DNA from: an uncultured Bacteroidota bacterium
Lineage (GTDB): Bacteria > Bacteroidota > Bacteroidia > Flavobacteriales > Flavobacteriaceae
Assembly: GCA_902583445.1 (NCBI GenBank)
Contig: CACHVZ010000006.1
Location: 1-64,000, forward strand
Length of the DNA: 64,000 bases
Direction of reading: 5' to 3'
The notes beneath the pieces were generated by a model, which did no database searches, was not told the DNA's origin, and saw only the letters and a program-made list of their open reading frames with translations. How positions within the stretch are numbered: the first letter of the stretch is position 1; every line of letters starts with the position of its first letter. Positions 34,602-42,731 of this stretch are shown here, one piece after another. A program made the translations under genes and the position numbers.

Positions 34602-35831
34602 ATGAAAAAGATAATTCTTTTAGTGTTCTTCTCCTCAAGTTTATTCTCACAGATATCTAATAAAAAAATTGAAAATTGGATATCAAAAAACAATGAATTA
34701 GACGGAAGTGTTGTGTCTATAGCAGTTAAGCGAATAGATAAAGACAAAAAAATTATTGGATCAGGAATAGATATCTACATGACACCAGCTTCAAATGTTA
34801 AAATTTTTACTGTATTAGGTTCAATATATTATGGAGACTCTATCCCAATCATAAATTATAAAGCATATGGCGATACTTTGAAAATTTCCCCTACAGGTTA
34901 TCCATTACTTTCACACCCAAAATATAGAGATAAAGATTTAGAAAAATTTTTAAAGAAATTTAAATACATAGAATATCATATCCCAAAAATTGAACTTGAT
35001 AAATATGGGCCAGGGTGGGCCTGGGATGATTATAATAATTACTACCAAGCCGAAAGAGCAGAGATGCCGATTTATGGAAATGTAATTCAAGTAGTAAAAA
35101 AATCCAATGGAGATATAGAAATTACTCCCGACAAATATAAAATTGTCTTTAATTTTGAACAAAAGAAACAAATAGATAGATCAGAAATAGAGAATAATTT
35201 TTCTTTAAATCCCTCTTTATTTGAATCTGGAGATACAATATATTCTCCATTTATTACATCAAGAAAAAATACTATTAGCTTACTTGAAAATGCTTTAGGA
35301 ATAAAAGTAGAATTTAAAATGGAAGAATTAAAAGATTACAATGTGCTTAATAGTAGCCAGGTTGATGATGTATACTCTGCTATCCTCAAGGATTCTGACA
35401 ATTTGATTTCAGAGAGTATAACAGCAAATATTTCTTTTCGATTAAATGACACTATTTCAGTAGATAAAGGGGTCAAATTAATTAAACGCTTGTCAAAACA
35501 AATTGAATTATTTGATGGATCTGGGTTGTCAAGATATAATTTGGTAACTCCTAAATCAATAATTTCTTCGTTACATGATATATATAACTTAGTAGGATTT
35601 GATAGAATAAAAAAGATTTTTCCCAAAAACTATATAATTCAAGATAAAGAAGATTTTGTATGGGGTAGAACAGGTACTCTTAAAAACAATCACAACTATT
35701 CTGGATATCTAATTACTGATAAAAACAGAATTTATATTTTTAGTATAATGATTAATCATTTTACTAACGACTTGAGTAAAATTACAGAAGCAATAGTTGA
35801 CTTTTTAATTTATTTGAAGTCAAATTCATAA
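34602..35831 (+). CDS. dacB: D-alanyl-D-alanine carboxypeptidase / endopeptidase, S13 (PBP4) family
   Basis: A 409-residue periplasmic penicillin-binding protein. A signal peptide (1-17, ending LFSQ) is followed by the SxxK motif SNVK (S64, K67), the SxN-type DGSGLSRYN and the third motif GRTGTLKN. The third motif is normally KTG; here arginine replaces lysine, which still offers a positive charge but is unusual. The family trims cross-links and pentapeptides in peptidoglycan. It begins 12 nt after a terminator and has no operon partner. Confidence 0.85.
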   Translation: MKKIILLVFFSSSLFSQISNKKIENWISKNNELDGSVVSIAVKRIDKDKKIIGSGIDIYMTPASNVKIFTVLGSIYYGDSIPIINYKAYGDTLKISPTGYPLLSHPKYRDKDLEKFLKKFKYIEYHIPKIELDKYGPGWAWDDYNNYYQAERAEMPIYGNVIQVVKKSNGDIEITPDKYKIVFNFEQKKQIDRSEIENNFSLNPSLFESGDTIYSPFITSRKNTISLLENALGIKVEFKMEELKDYNVLNSSQVDDVYSAILKDSDNLISESITANISFRLNDTISVDKGVKLIKRLSKQIELFDGSGLSRYNLVTPKSIISSLHDIYNLVGFDRIKKIFPKNYIIQDKEDFVWGRTGTLKNNHNYSGYLITDKNRIYIFSIMINHFTNDLSKITEAIVDFLIYLKSNS

Positions 35832-35846
35832 AATTGATTAAATTTG
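35813..35846 (+). promoter_or_regulatory. Promoter for the candidate small RNA
   Basis: TTTG (35813-35816) and TAAATTTG (35839-35846) are separated by 22 nt; the -7 box is an exact TAnnTTTG. The -33 box lies in the last codons of dacB. Confidence 0.5.
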
Positions 35847-35851
35847 CATGT

Positions 35852-35903
35852 TGTGTGTTGCTCTAGGCAACTAAATAAGCTTTCCAATTGGGGGGCTTTT
35901 TTT
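35852..35903 (+). ncRNA. Candidate ~50-nt small RNA between dacB and rmuC
   Basis: A predicted transcript from the promoter above would begin near 35852. It has a first hairpin GTTGC/GCAAC (35857-35871) with loop TCTAG, a short A-rich linker, then a 9-bp terminator stem with several G-T pairs (35877-35898, loop AATT) and a T-run. There is no room for a protein. It may also act as the dacB terminator. No known RNA family is recognised by me. Confidence 0.45.
35877..35903 (+). terminator. Terminator after dacB / small RNA
   Basis: AAGCTTTCC facing GGGGGGCTT around AATT, followed by seven T; the T-run overlaps the rmuC stop codon on the other strand. Confidence 0.75.
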
Positions 35904-36963
35904 ATTCCTCTACGAGTGGTTTCTCAATATTCTCTGTTTCAATTCCAATGGTTGATCTACTTGATGTTAATTTAGTTATATCCTTGTCTATTTTTTTAAA
36001 CTCCTTATTTGTAATATTATATTGATTTACAACAGTGCTTATACTATTGCCAAGCTTTTCATGATAAGTTAAGTATGAGTTTAAGTGGTTACCCAATTTT
36101 TCAATATTCATTTGAATCTCATTAATTGATTCTTCGACTTTCATATTATTTAAGGCCTTATTTGTTACCTGAAGCATTGGAAATAAACTCATAGGTGAAA
36201 CAATCATTACTTTCTTTTGATATGCATATGAGACTAGATCTCTTTGGTTTATTTTTAATGAACCTACTTTATTATTTAAAAGATCTTGATATAAACCATC
36301 TGCAGGAATAAACATATATGCGTAATCAACAGTTCCTTCATTAGGTCTTATATATTTTGCTGTTTCATCTATCCTACTCTTTATATCATTTTTGAATTTT
36401 TTCTCAAGATCATTAAGTTTATCAGTCTCAGTTTCATCACTCTCAATCATTTTATTATAGTTGTCTAGGGAAAATTTTGCATCTATTGGAATTATAAATT
36501 CACCAACTTTAATAATTGCATCCACTGCTTCTCCGTTATTAAAAGAATATTGCATTTGAAAGAGTTCTGGAGGAAGTACATTTGCTAATAAGTTTTCAAG
36601 TTGAATTTCTCCAAGAATTCCTCTTTGTTTTTGATTACCCAGAATTTTCTCGAGTGTTTTCATTTGATTGGCAAAAGTTAAAACTTGCTCGTTGGTTCCT
36701 TTAATCTTTTCAAGTTCCTTAGTCAACTTATTTATTGTCTCCGAGAATCTAATCTCCATATTTTTTTGATCTTGTTTAGAATCTTGAAGTTGTTTATTTA
36801 AGTTTTCAGAAGAGGTTAATTTAAATGCTTCAATAAAAGATTCAAGCTTGGATTCAATCTCTTTGCTATTATCTTGAGAGTTCTTATTAATTTGTTTTTT
36901 AATCAAAAAATATAGAGCAAATAGAGAGCCAGCAAGAACTATTACAGTAAATAAATATTCCAT
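35902..36963 (-). CDS. rmuC: DNA recombination protein RmuC
   Basis: A 353-residue RmuC family protein: an N-terminal membrane anchor (about 2-21), a coiled-coil (about 30-105), then the RmuC nuclease-like domain with GILGEIQLENLLANVLP and EFIIPIDAKFSLDNY. RmuC limits DNA inversions and defends against some mobile DNA, possibly as a PD-(D/E)XK nuclease. It stands alone, convergent with dacB. Confidence 0.9.
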   Translation of the reverse strand: MEYLFTVIVLAGSLFALYFLIKKQINKNSQDNSKEIESKLESFIEAFKLTSSENLNKQLQDSKQDQKNMEIRFSETINKLTKELEKIKGTNEQVLTFANQMKTLEKILGNQKQRGILGEIQLENLLANVLPPELFQMQYSFNNGEAVDAIIKVGEFIIPIDAKFSLDNYNKMIESDETETDKLNDLEKKFKNDIKSRIDETAKYIRPNEGTVDYAYMFIPADGLYQDLLNNKVGSLKINQRDLVSYAYQKKVMIVSPMSLFPMLQVTNKALNNMKVEESINEIQMNIEKLGNHLNSYLTYHEKLGNSISTVVNQYNITNKEFKKIDKDITKLTSSRSTIGIETENIEKPLVEE

Positions 36964-37004
36964 TACTTAAATTTAATCAAAACTCAATTATTAAAAGAGT
37001 ATTT

Positions 37005-37034
37005 AAAAAAAACCCTCATTTAAGAGGGTTTTTT
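37005..37034. terminator. Bidirectional terminator downstream of the unknown lipoprotein
   Basis: Stem AAAAAACCCTC / GAGGGTTTTTT with a 6-base loop lies between rmuC and the lipoprotein gene; A and T runs flank both sides, but it most likely ends the minus-strand carotenoid/lipoprotein transcript. Confidence 0.8.
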
Positions 37035-37050
37035 AAAATGTAAATTATTT

Positions 37051-37695
37051 TTACTCTGGTGAAGATTCTGGTTGATACTCATAGTAACCTGCCATAGGGT
37101 ACATTACATGAGCATATATTGTACCGCCATACATAACATATGGAGCACCAGATGTAAAGTCAGTAGTCATACCATCTAAAGTTGATGGATCAGCAGGCGT
37201 TCTCATTAAATGAGGACCTGATTCAATCCATTGACCTTCAGCTGATTCTTCTTTAGTCATAACACCAGCCATAGTATTATCTTCTCCCATGTCTCCGTGC
37301 AGCATCCATGCATATCCATCTTTATCCATTACAGGTACTTCGCCTGCAAAATATGCACTAATCCACTTGAATACTTCTGCATCTCCACAAAGAGGCATTG
37401 CCTCGTGAGCATCAACCCATCCATTTTCAGGATCAGATTGTCCTCTAGGGTTTGCAGGCAGACAAGTCCATTCATTTGAACCTTCTCTTAGAAGATTACC
37501 TCCCATATCAGGAGGACCATCATAAACTGTAGCGTTTGCAGCAATATATGCTGGAGCAGCCGTAGAATATGCCCATATTTGCCATTCAGCAGATGTGTGA
37601 GGAGCGTCTGGTTCACCAGTTGAACTTGTGTTTTCAGCTGGCATTTCACAGCCCAAAATTAGAGTTATTGCTAGTAGTGAATATATATATTTCAT
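37051..37695 (-). CDS. Tryptophan- and acid-rich lipoprotein of unknown function
   Basis: A 214-residue protein with a lipoprotein signal (lipobox LILGC, C16). It contains many W, G, P, D and M residues and segments such as STAAPAYIAANATVYD, EWTCLPANPRG, ESGPHLMRTPADP and GTIYAHVMYPM. Besides the lipobox cysteine there are two more, which could pair in the periplasm. Its codons use visibly more G and C than the neighbours. I have a sense of similar unnamed proteins in environmental bacteria but know no function. It lies 22 nt behind cruF on the same strand and may share its transcript. Confidence 0.65.
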   Translation of the reverse strand: MKYIYSLLAITLILGCEMPAENTSSTGEPDAPHTSAEWQIWAYSTAAPAYIAANATVYDGPPDMGGNLLREGSNEWTCLPANPRGQSDPENGWVDAHEAMPLCGDAEVFKWISAYFAGEVPVMDKDGYAWMLHGDMGEDNTMAGVMTKEESAEGQWIESGPHLMRTPADPSTLDGMTTDFTSGAPYVMYGGTIYAHVMYPMAGYYEYQPESSPE

Positions 37696-37717
37696 AATAT
37701 TTTATTTTTTAATAAAT

Positions 37718-38359
37718 CTAAAGAAAAAGGGCCAAGAGACCAAAAAATAAGAAATGTATTACAAGAATATTTGTAGAGACTACATACTCTTTTTTAATAT
37801 TTGATTGATAAATGAAGTGAAATAAGATTGAGAAGATAAACCACCATAAATAATTTGAAAGAGGAACAGGGTTTACAGCAAATTCCCAATAATCAAGTTT
37901 AGGAGCACTAATCTCGATTAGTAAATCCAACAGAATCATCATAATTGATCCATTTAAAACTCTTAACATAATTGACTTTGGGAAAATTTTATGAGCAAAG
38001 TTTCCAGTTAAAATTATCAATAAAACCCAATTAAAACCTATTACAATAGGTACATCAAATATCTTAATACCTAGATTGTTACCATATCTATATTCACCAA
38101 AAAAAATTGAAAAATTTACTCCTATAATTTCAACAGTAAATCCCAATAAAAAAATTAAAAATAGTCTTATTAGGAACTTTTTATTAATAGAGTTATTTAC
38201 TATTAATAAAAATAAAGTCAACGTTAGAACATATGGTGAAGATGAAAGAAAAAACTCTTTTTGATCAGATAATATTCCAAAAAATCCACTAATATTTATA
38301 AGCCAAACTGTAAAAATTGAAAAAAATCTTAACTCCTTGTTATCAAGTAACTTTAACAT
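37718..38359 (-). CDS. CruF-like carotenoid biosynthesis protein (DUF422)
   Basis: A 213-residue integral membrane protein with about seven hydrophobic segments and the DUF422 pattern: EIIGVNFSIFFGEYRYG (near 76-92), VPIVIGFNWVL, and a later LLIEISAPKLDYWEF. CruF members add water to the psi end group (1'-hydroxylation) in myxol and bacterioruberin-type pathways. It ends the carotenoid cluster, 1 nt after crtD. The regiospecificity is inferred. Confidence 0.75.
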   Translation of the reverse strand: MLKLLDNKELRFFSIFTVWLINISGFFGILSDQKEFFLSSSPYVLTLTLFLLIVNNSINKKFLIRLFLIFLLGFTVEIIGVNFSIFFGEYRYGNNLGIKIFDVPIVIGFNWVLLIILTGNFAHKIFPKSIMLRVLNGSIMMILLDLLIEISAPKLDYWEFAVNPVPLSNYLWWFIFSILFHFIYQSNIKKEYVVSTNILVIHFLFFGLLALFL

Positions 38360-38360
38360 A

Positions 38361-39824
38361 TTAGTTTATTAAATCTGAAACAATTTTTGCTGAATTTAAA
38401 CAAAGGGGTATTCCACCTCCAGGATGAACACTACCTCCACAAAAATACAAGTTATTTATTCTTCTAGAAAAATTGGGATGCCTTATGAAGGCAGATTGCA
38501 ATGAGTTGCTTGAACTCCCATATAATGAACCAAATTTGGAAAGTGTTTCAATCTCAATTTCAATAGGAGTTAATATTTTTTCACCAATTATATTGCTTTC
38601 AATATCAACATTTAAAGTTGAATTAATTTTTTTAATGATACATTTTTTTAGCTCATTCTTAATTTTTTCCCAATCTTGTCCGCTATCATATGGAGAATTT
38701 ATGAGTATAAACCAATTTTCACATCCTGCTGGAGCATCTCCCCTTACAATTTTTGATGTAGAGCATATATAAACAGTCGGATCATTAAAAATTGATTTTT
38801 TATTGAATATATAATCAAATTCCTTCTTCTGATCTTTAGTAAATATTATATTATGCACATTAAGATTTGAGAAAGTTTTATTCATATTCCAGTAAAAAAC
38901 AACTGCTGAGCTTGATGGTTGGTAATTTTTGATAAAAAAAGGCTTTCTATATCCTCTTAAAAGTCTATCGTAAGTCAAGTTTATATCCATATTAGAGATT
39001 ATGATATCCGCTTTATGATTTATTTTATTTATTAATACTCCAACTGCAGACTTATTTTTAATCATGATACTATCAACCTCTGAATTAAAATGAAATTTCA
39101 CACCAAGATCTATTGCAAGATTATATAAAGAGTATGAGATATCAGATATGCCTTTTCTTGGCATGAAAACTCCAAGGTTATGCTCTAAATGTTGAATAAT
39201 TGACATTATTCCAGAAGTCAGATAGGGGCTTGATCCATTGTAAGTTGCAAACCTATTGAATAGTTGGATTAACTTTTCATCCTTAAAATATCTTTTATTT
39301 AATGAGTTTAAACTGATAAATATGTTTAACCGTAAAAAATTTAATATTGCTTTTAATGAATCTAATGATAAGTATGTTGAAATTTTATGTAGTGACTTTT
39401 GTAAAAATATTTTTTTTATTAGATTAAATTTTTTCTCTGAGTTAAAGATGTATTCTTCAACTTTGTTTTCCTCTTTATTAAACTTCTTATGAACTTCGTG
39501 AATAAACTTTTGACTATCTGAATAGGCGTTAAAAACATGACCATCATCCCAAAAATATTTACATACTATGTTAAGTTTATCATACTTAAAATATTTATCA
39601 ATATTTACTCCTGCATCTTGAAATATATCTTCAATAAGATTAGGCATTGTAAACAATTTTGGTCCAAAATCATGTCTAAAATTGTCAAGGTAGAAATCAG
39701 TCAGTTTTCCTCCTACATTTTCATTCTTCTCAAAAACCTCAACATCATATCCTTTAGACTTTAGTCTAATTGATACAGCAAGACCAGCAATTCCTGAGCC
39801 AATTATTATTACCTTCTTTTTCAA
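38361..39824 (-). CDS. crtD: CrtD-like carotenoid 3,4-desaturase
   Basis: A 487-residue FAD-dependent phytoene-desaturase-family enzyme with the N-terminal motif GSGIAGLAVSIRLKSKGYDV and the C-terminal NLYFCGGSVHPGGGIPLCL. It is more like CrtD/hydroxyneurosporene desaturase than CrtI, and the presence of CruF- and CrtA-like neighbours supports the CrtD role (3',4'-desaturation of a 1'-hydroxylated end). It overlaps the crtA-like gene by 4 nt and is followed by cruF after 1 nt. Confidence 0.82.
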   Translation of the reverse strand: MKKKVIIIGSGIAGLAVSIRLKSKGYDVEVFEKNENVGGKLTDFYLDNFRHDFGPKLFTMPNLIEDIFQDAGVNIDKYFKYDKLNIVCKYFWDDGHVFNAYSDSQKFIHEVHKKFNKEENKVEEYIFNSEKKFNLIKKIFLQKSLHKISTYLSLDSLKAILNFLRLNIFISLNSLNKRYFKDEKLIQLFNRFATYNGSSPYLTSGIMSIIQHLEHNLGVFMPRKGISDISYSLYNLAIDLGVKFHFNSEVDSIMIKNKSAVGVLINKINHKADIIISNMDINLTYDRLLRGYRKPFFIKNYQPSSSAVVFYWNMNKTFSNLNVHNIIFTKDQKKEFDYIFNKKSIFNDPTVYICSTSKIVRGDAPAGCENWFILINSPYDSGQDWEKIKNELKKCIIKKINSTLNVDIESNIIGEKILTPIEIEIETLSKFGSLYGSSSNSLQSAFIRHPNFSRRINNLYFCGGSVHPGGGIPLCLNSAKIVSDLIN

Positions 39825-40486
39825 TTGTATTCTTTTATGGATAAAATATTAGATCTAACAAATAGCTCTTCTGAATACCATTTATCTTTTCTAGCTTTAT
39901 TTATTATTTTTAAATGGTTTTTATCAGAGTAAGCATAATCCTTCATTTTCTGCTCACTTTCCCAAATACTTATAGTTGCCTGTTCTATAACGGGAAGTTC
40001 ACCTATGCCTTTGTAAAACTCTGCTCCATTGTGACTTTTTATAGATTTAGCAGCTAAGGAAGTATTAATTAAAAAATTAATTAGCTTGTTCAATCTTACT
40101 CTTGCTCTTGTAATAACTATAATCTTTCCCCCACTATATAAACTGGAATTTTTAAAAGGATTTATACCATTCCATAATCCAACAAAATTGTAGGGATCAA
40201 TTTTAATTTCTATTCTTTTAGAGGATTTACTATGAATCTCATTAATGATATTATTCTCACTAATAAATTTTCTTCTATAATGATCATTTTCCCAAGATGA
40301 GATCATTACATATGTTGAAAAGTCAGGGATTAAACTAAAACCATCATTAGAGCCAGTTCCCATAAGTTTTATAAACTTTAAACCACTACAATTAAAAAGG
40401 TTTTTATTAAATGTATAAGTACCCATGAGCTTAAACATCCAAAGCTTATTTTTACTAAAATAAAATTGATCAATATAATAAGTCAA
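39821..40486 (-). CDS. CrtA-like spheroidene-monooxygenase family protein
   Basis: A 221-residue CrtA-family protein. Signatures are LKFIKLMGTGSNDGFSLIPD and MISSWEN, and later a repeated-like GIGELPVIEQATISIWES. The reading frame starts at a TTG (40486); the first ATG is 48 nt in and would remove the conserved first strand, so TTG is preferred. In Flavobacterium a CrtA homologue is reported to hydroxylate the 2' position of myxol-type carotenoids, and here it heads an operon with crtD and cruF. Product inference: a 1',2'-dihydroxylated monocyclic carotenoid. Confidence 0.75.
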   Translation of the reverse strand: MTYYIDQFYFSKNKLWMFKLMGTYTFNKNLFNCSGLKFIKLMGTGSNDGFSLIPDFSTYVMISSWENDHYRRKFISENNIINEIHSKSSKRIEIKIDPYNFVGLWNGINPFKNSSLYSGGKIIVITRARVRLNKLINFLINTSLAAKSIKSHNGAEFYKGIGELPVIEQATISIWESEQKMKDYAYSDKNHLKIINKARKDKWYSEELFVRSNILSIKEYN

Positions 40487-40514
40487 TTAATAAGATTTAG
40501 GTATTGAAATATAC

Positions 40515-40543
40515 AAAAAAACCCTACATATGTAAGGTTTTTT
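40515..40543 (-). terminator. Terminator of tRNA-Phe
   Basis: On the minus strand AAAAAACCTTACA pairs with TGTAGGGTTTTTT (one mismatch-like pair) around TA, just 1-2 nt after the tRNA 3' end. Confidence 0.75.
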
Positions 40544-40544
40544 G

Positions 40545-40617
40545 TGGTACCACCAGGAATCGAACCAGGGACACAAGGATTTTCAGTCCTTTGCTCTACC
40601 AACTGAGCTATGGTACC
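40545..40617 (-). tRNA. tRNA-Phe (GAA anticodon)
   Basis: A 73-nt tRNA on the minus strand, with acceptor stem GGTACCA/TGGTACC, discriminator A, D-loop AGCTCAGTTGGTAGAGC, anticodon loop CTGAAAA (anticodon GAA), and T-arm CCTGGTTCGATTCCTGG. CCA is not encoded. A promoter and terminator flank it. Confidence 0.95.
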
Positions 40618-40629
40618 AAAAAGCAAAGG

Positions 40630-40637
40630 CAAATATA
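40630..40637 (-). promoter_or_regulatory. -7 box for tRNA-Phe
   Basis: TATATTTG on the minus strand, 13 nt before the tRNA 5' end, an exact TAnnTTTG. A TTTG lies 23 nt upstream of it, slightly farther than usual. Confidence 0.55.
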
Positions 40638-40694
40638 TTAATTTTAAATAAAGCTCTATTCAAATGTTTCTGTAATTTTATAAAAAAATGAAGT

Positions 40695-41426
40695 ATGAAC
40701 TTGGTGATTGATATAGGTAATTCGAGAGTTAAATTATTTTTATTTAAAAATGATAAAATAACTTTTCGTAGCATTTGTAATCATAATGAGTTTATTAAAA
40801 CACTCCAGACTCTCCCATTTAAGGAACAAATAATTAATGTTATCTCATCTACTGTTTCAACAAACTACGATGATATAATTGAAATAAACCTCAAAGATTC
40901 TAATTATTTTAAATTATCAAATAAAAACTTAAAACTACCTTTTCGAAATAATTACAAGACATTAAATTCATTAGGTCAAGATAGATTAGCTCTAGTTTCA
41001 TCCGCAGTATTTAACTACCCTAATTCTAACACTTTAATTATAGATGTTGGTACGTGTATAACCTATGATTTCGTAGATTTCAAAAACATATATTATGGGG
41101 GTGCTATATCTCCTGGCATTAACTTAAGGTATTCAAGCTTAAATGAACATACTTCAAATCTTCCATTATTGGAATTTAAAGAAATTGATACATTAATTGG
41201 AACAAATACAGAAGATTCAATACATTCTGGTGTATACAATGGTGTTATTGCGGAAATAAATGATCATATAGAAAAGCTTTATTTTGATTATATTGACCTA
41301 AATGTAATTGTAACTGGAGGATCCTCAAAGTTTTTGTTTAATAGGATAAAAAATGCAATATTTGCGGACCAAGATTTTCTTGCAATTGGTCTAAACAATA
41401 TTATTAATTATAATGAGAACTTATAA
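40695..41426 (+). CDS. coaX: Type III pantothenate kinase
   Basis: A 243-residue CoaX, phosphorylating pantothenate in coenzyme A synthesis with a monovalent cation requirement. The phosphate motif DIGNSRVKL (D6), GQDR (94-97), and IIDVGTCITYDFVD (D117) followed by GGAISPGINLR are all present. It begins a same-strand run continuing to 47921. The 3' end overlaps the next gene by 14 nt. Confidence 0.92.
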   Translation: MNLVIDIGNSRVKLFLFKNDKITFRSICNHNEFIKTLQTLPFKEQIINVISSTVSTNYDDIIEINLKDSNYFKLSNKNLKLPFRNNYKTLNSLGQDRLALVSSAVFNYPNSNTLIIDVGTCITYDFVDFKNIYYGGAISPGINLRYSSLNEHTSNLPLLEFKEIDTLIGTNTEDSIHSGVYNGVIAEINDHIEKLYFDYIDLNVIVTGGSSKFLFNRIKNAIFADQDFLAIGLNNIINYNENL

Positions 41427-42687
41427 AAGCCATATTTTTACCTTAATAATTATTTTTTTTAATTGCTATGCTTTTTCTCAAAATACTGGCTCACCATATT
41501 CTCTAAATGAATTAGGAGAAATTAATTTTCTTGGAAACGTATCAAATATTTCAATGGGTGGAGTTAATTCATTAATTGATTCAATTGAATTTAATATAAA
41601 TAATCCCTCTTCTCTAGCAAAACTTCAATTGACAAATTATCAAGTTGGAACATTCTATAAATCTTCATCTATATCAAATAATTTAAATACTGATAAATTT
41701 AACTCTGCGAATATTAATTATATAGCTATTGGTATACCAACAAAAAAATTTGGCTTTGGTTTTGGGGTTCTGCCATATTCATCTGTAGGATTTAACTTAC
41801 AAACTTCGAATGATTATAATTCTATTAACAGTTTGAGTTCAAGATTATTTGCTGCTGAAGGCAATTTAAATAGGGTATTTTTTTCCTTGGGTATACCATT
41901 GTTTAAATTCTTTTCTGTAGGGGGGTCTTTAAATTATAATTTTGGAAAATTTTCTTACGAAAAATATAATCAGTACGATAATATTAACTATGGTACATAC
42001 TCATATAGTAGTTCAGAAATTACTGGTTTTAATTATATTGTTTCATCAAGCTTAACAATTCCATTAAAAAATGATTTAAAAGCCAGTTTTATATTTAATT
42101 ATAATCCATCTACTAAATTAAACTCTTATAATGTTGAATCATTATATACTTCGACATCTTTTGCCATAAACACAGAAACACTTGGAGATTTCATTGATGT
42201 TGATCTTAGTTTAAGTGGCCTTGAAAACACTGATCTTATTATTTCAGATAAGTCGATTTACTCTTTTGGTTTGGAAAAGAAGAATAAATGGTTTTTAGGG
42301 GTTCAATATGAAAATAAATTGTCTTCAAGTTTTGATAATAAATTCTTAAGTTTAAGTAATATTTCTTATCGTGACTCCAAAGTGTTTTCAATTGGAGCTT
42401 ATTATATTCCAGATAGTTCATCTTTAACTAGTTATTGGAAAAGAGTTAAATACAGATTTGGGATTAGAAATGAAGTAAAAAGTATTTTATTAAATAATTT
42501 GCCTGTAAATCAATTTAGTTTAAATTTGGGGCTTGGTTTACCGTTTTCAGGGTTTTCAAAAGCTAATTTTGGCCTTGAGGTTGGGACTATTGAAGACGAT
42601 AACCAATCTCTAAAAGAAAACTATTTTAGTTTAAGATTAGGATTATCGTTAAACGATATTTGGTTTATTAAAAGAAAGTTTAATTAA
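41413..42687 (+). CDS. Outer-membrane beta-barrel protein, FadL-like
   Basis: A 424-residue protein with a signal peptide (1-22, ending YAFSQ) and a mature part rich in alternating hydrophobic strands, aromatic residues and glycine-turn patterns (GIPTKKFGFGFGVLPYSSVG), as in a beta-barrel. Its N-terminus (SMGGVNSLIDSIEFNINNPS) recalls the hatch region of FadL/TodX-type proteins. It lies between coaX and the TPR/lptC genes, as in other Flavobacteria. The transported substrate is unknown. Confidence 0.7.
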   Translation: MRTYKSHIFTLIIIFFNCYAFSQNTGSPYSLNELGEINFLGNVSNISMGGVNSLIDSIEFNINNPSSLAKLQLTNYQVGTFYKSSSISNNLNTDKFNSANINYIAIGIPTKKFGFGFGVLPYSSVGFNLQTSNDYNSINSLSSRLFAAEGNLNRVFFSLGIPLFKFFSVGGSLNYNFGKFSYEKYNQYDNINYGTYSYSSSEITGFNYIVSSSLTIPLKNDLKASFIFNYNPSTKLNSYNVESLYTSTSFAINTETLGDFIDVDLSLSGLENTDLIISDKSIYSFGLEKKNKWFLGVQYENKLSSSFDNKFLSLSNISYRDSKVFSIGAYYIPDSSSLTSYWKRVKYRFGIRNEVKSILLNNLPVNQFSLNLGLGLPFSGFSKANFGLEVGTIEDDNQSLKENYFSLRLGLSLNDIWFIKRKFN

Positions 42688-42731
42688 CTATTTTTAAGAT
42701 ATAAAAGATTTTGTATAGTTAAATTTGAAAT

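Noticed and set aside
40583..40774. Minus-strand frame over tRNA-Phe and the start of coaX
   Set aside because: It reads through the tRNA gene and is a chance frame.
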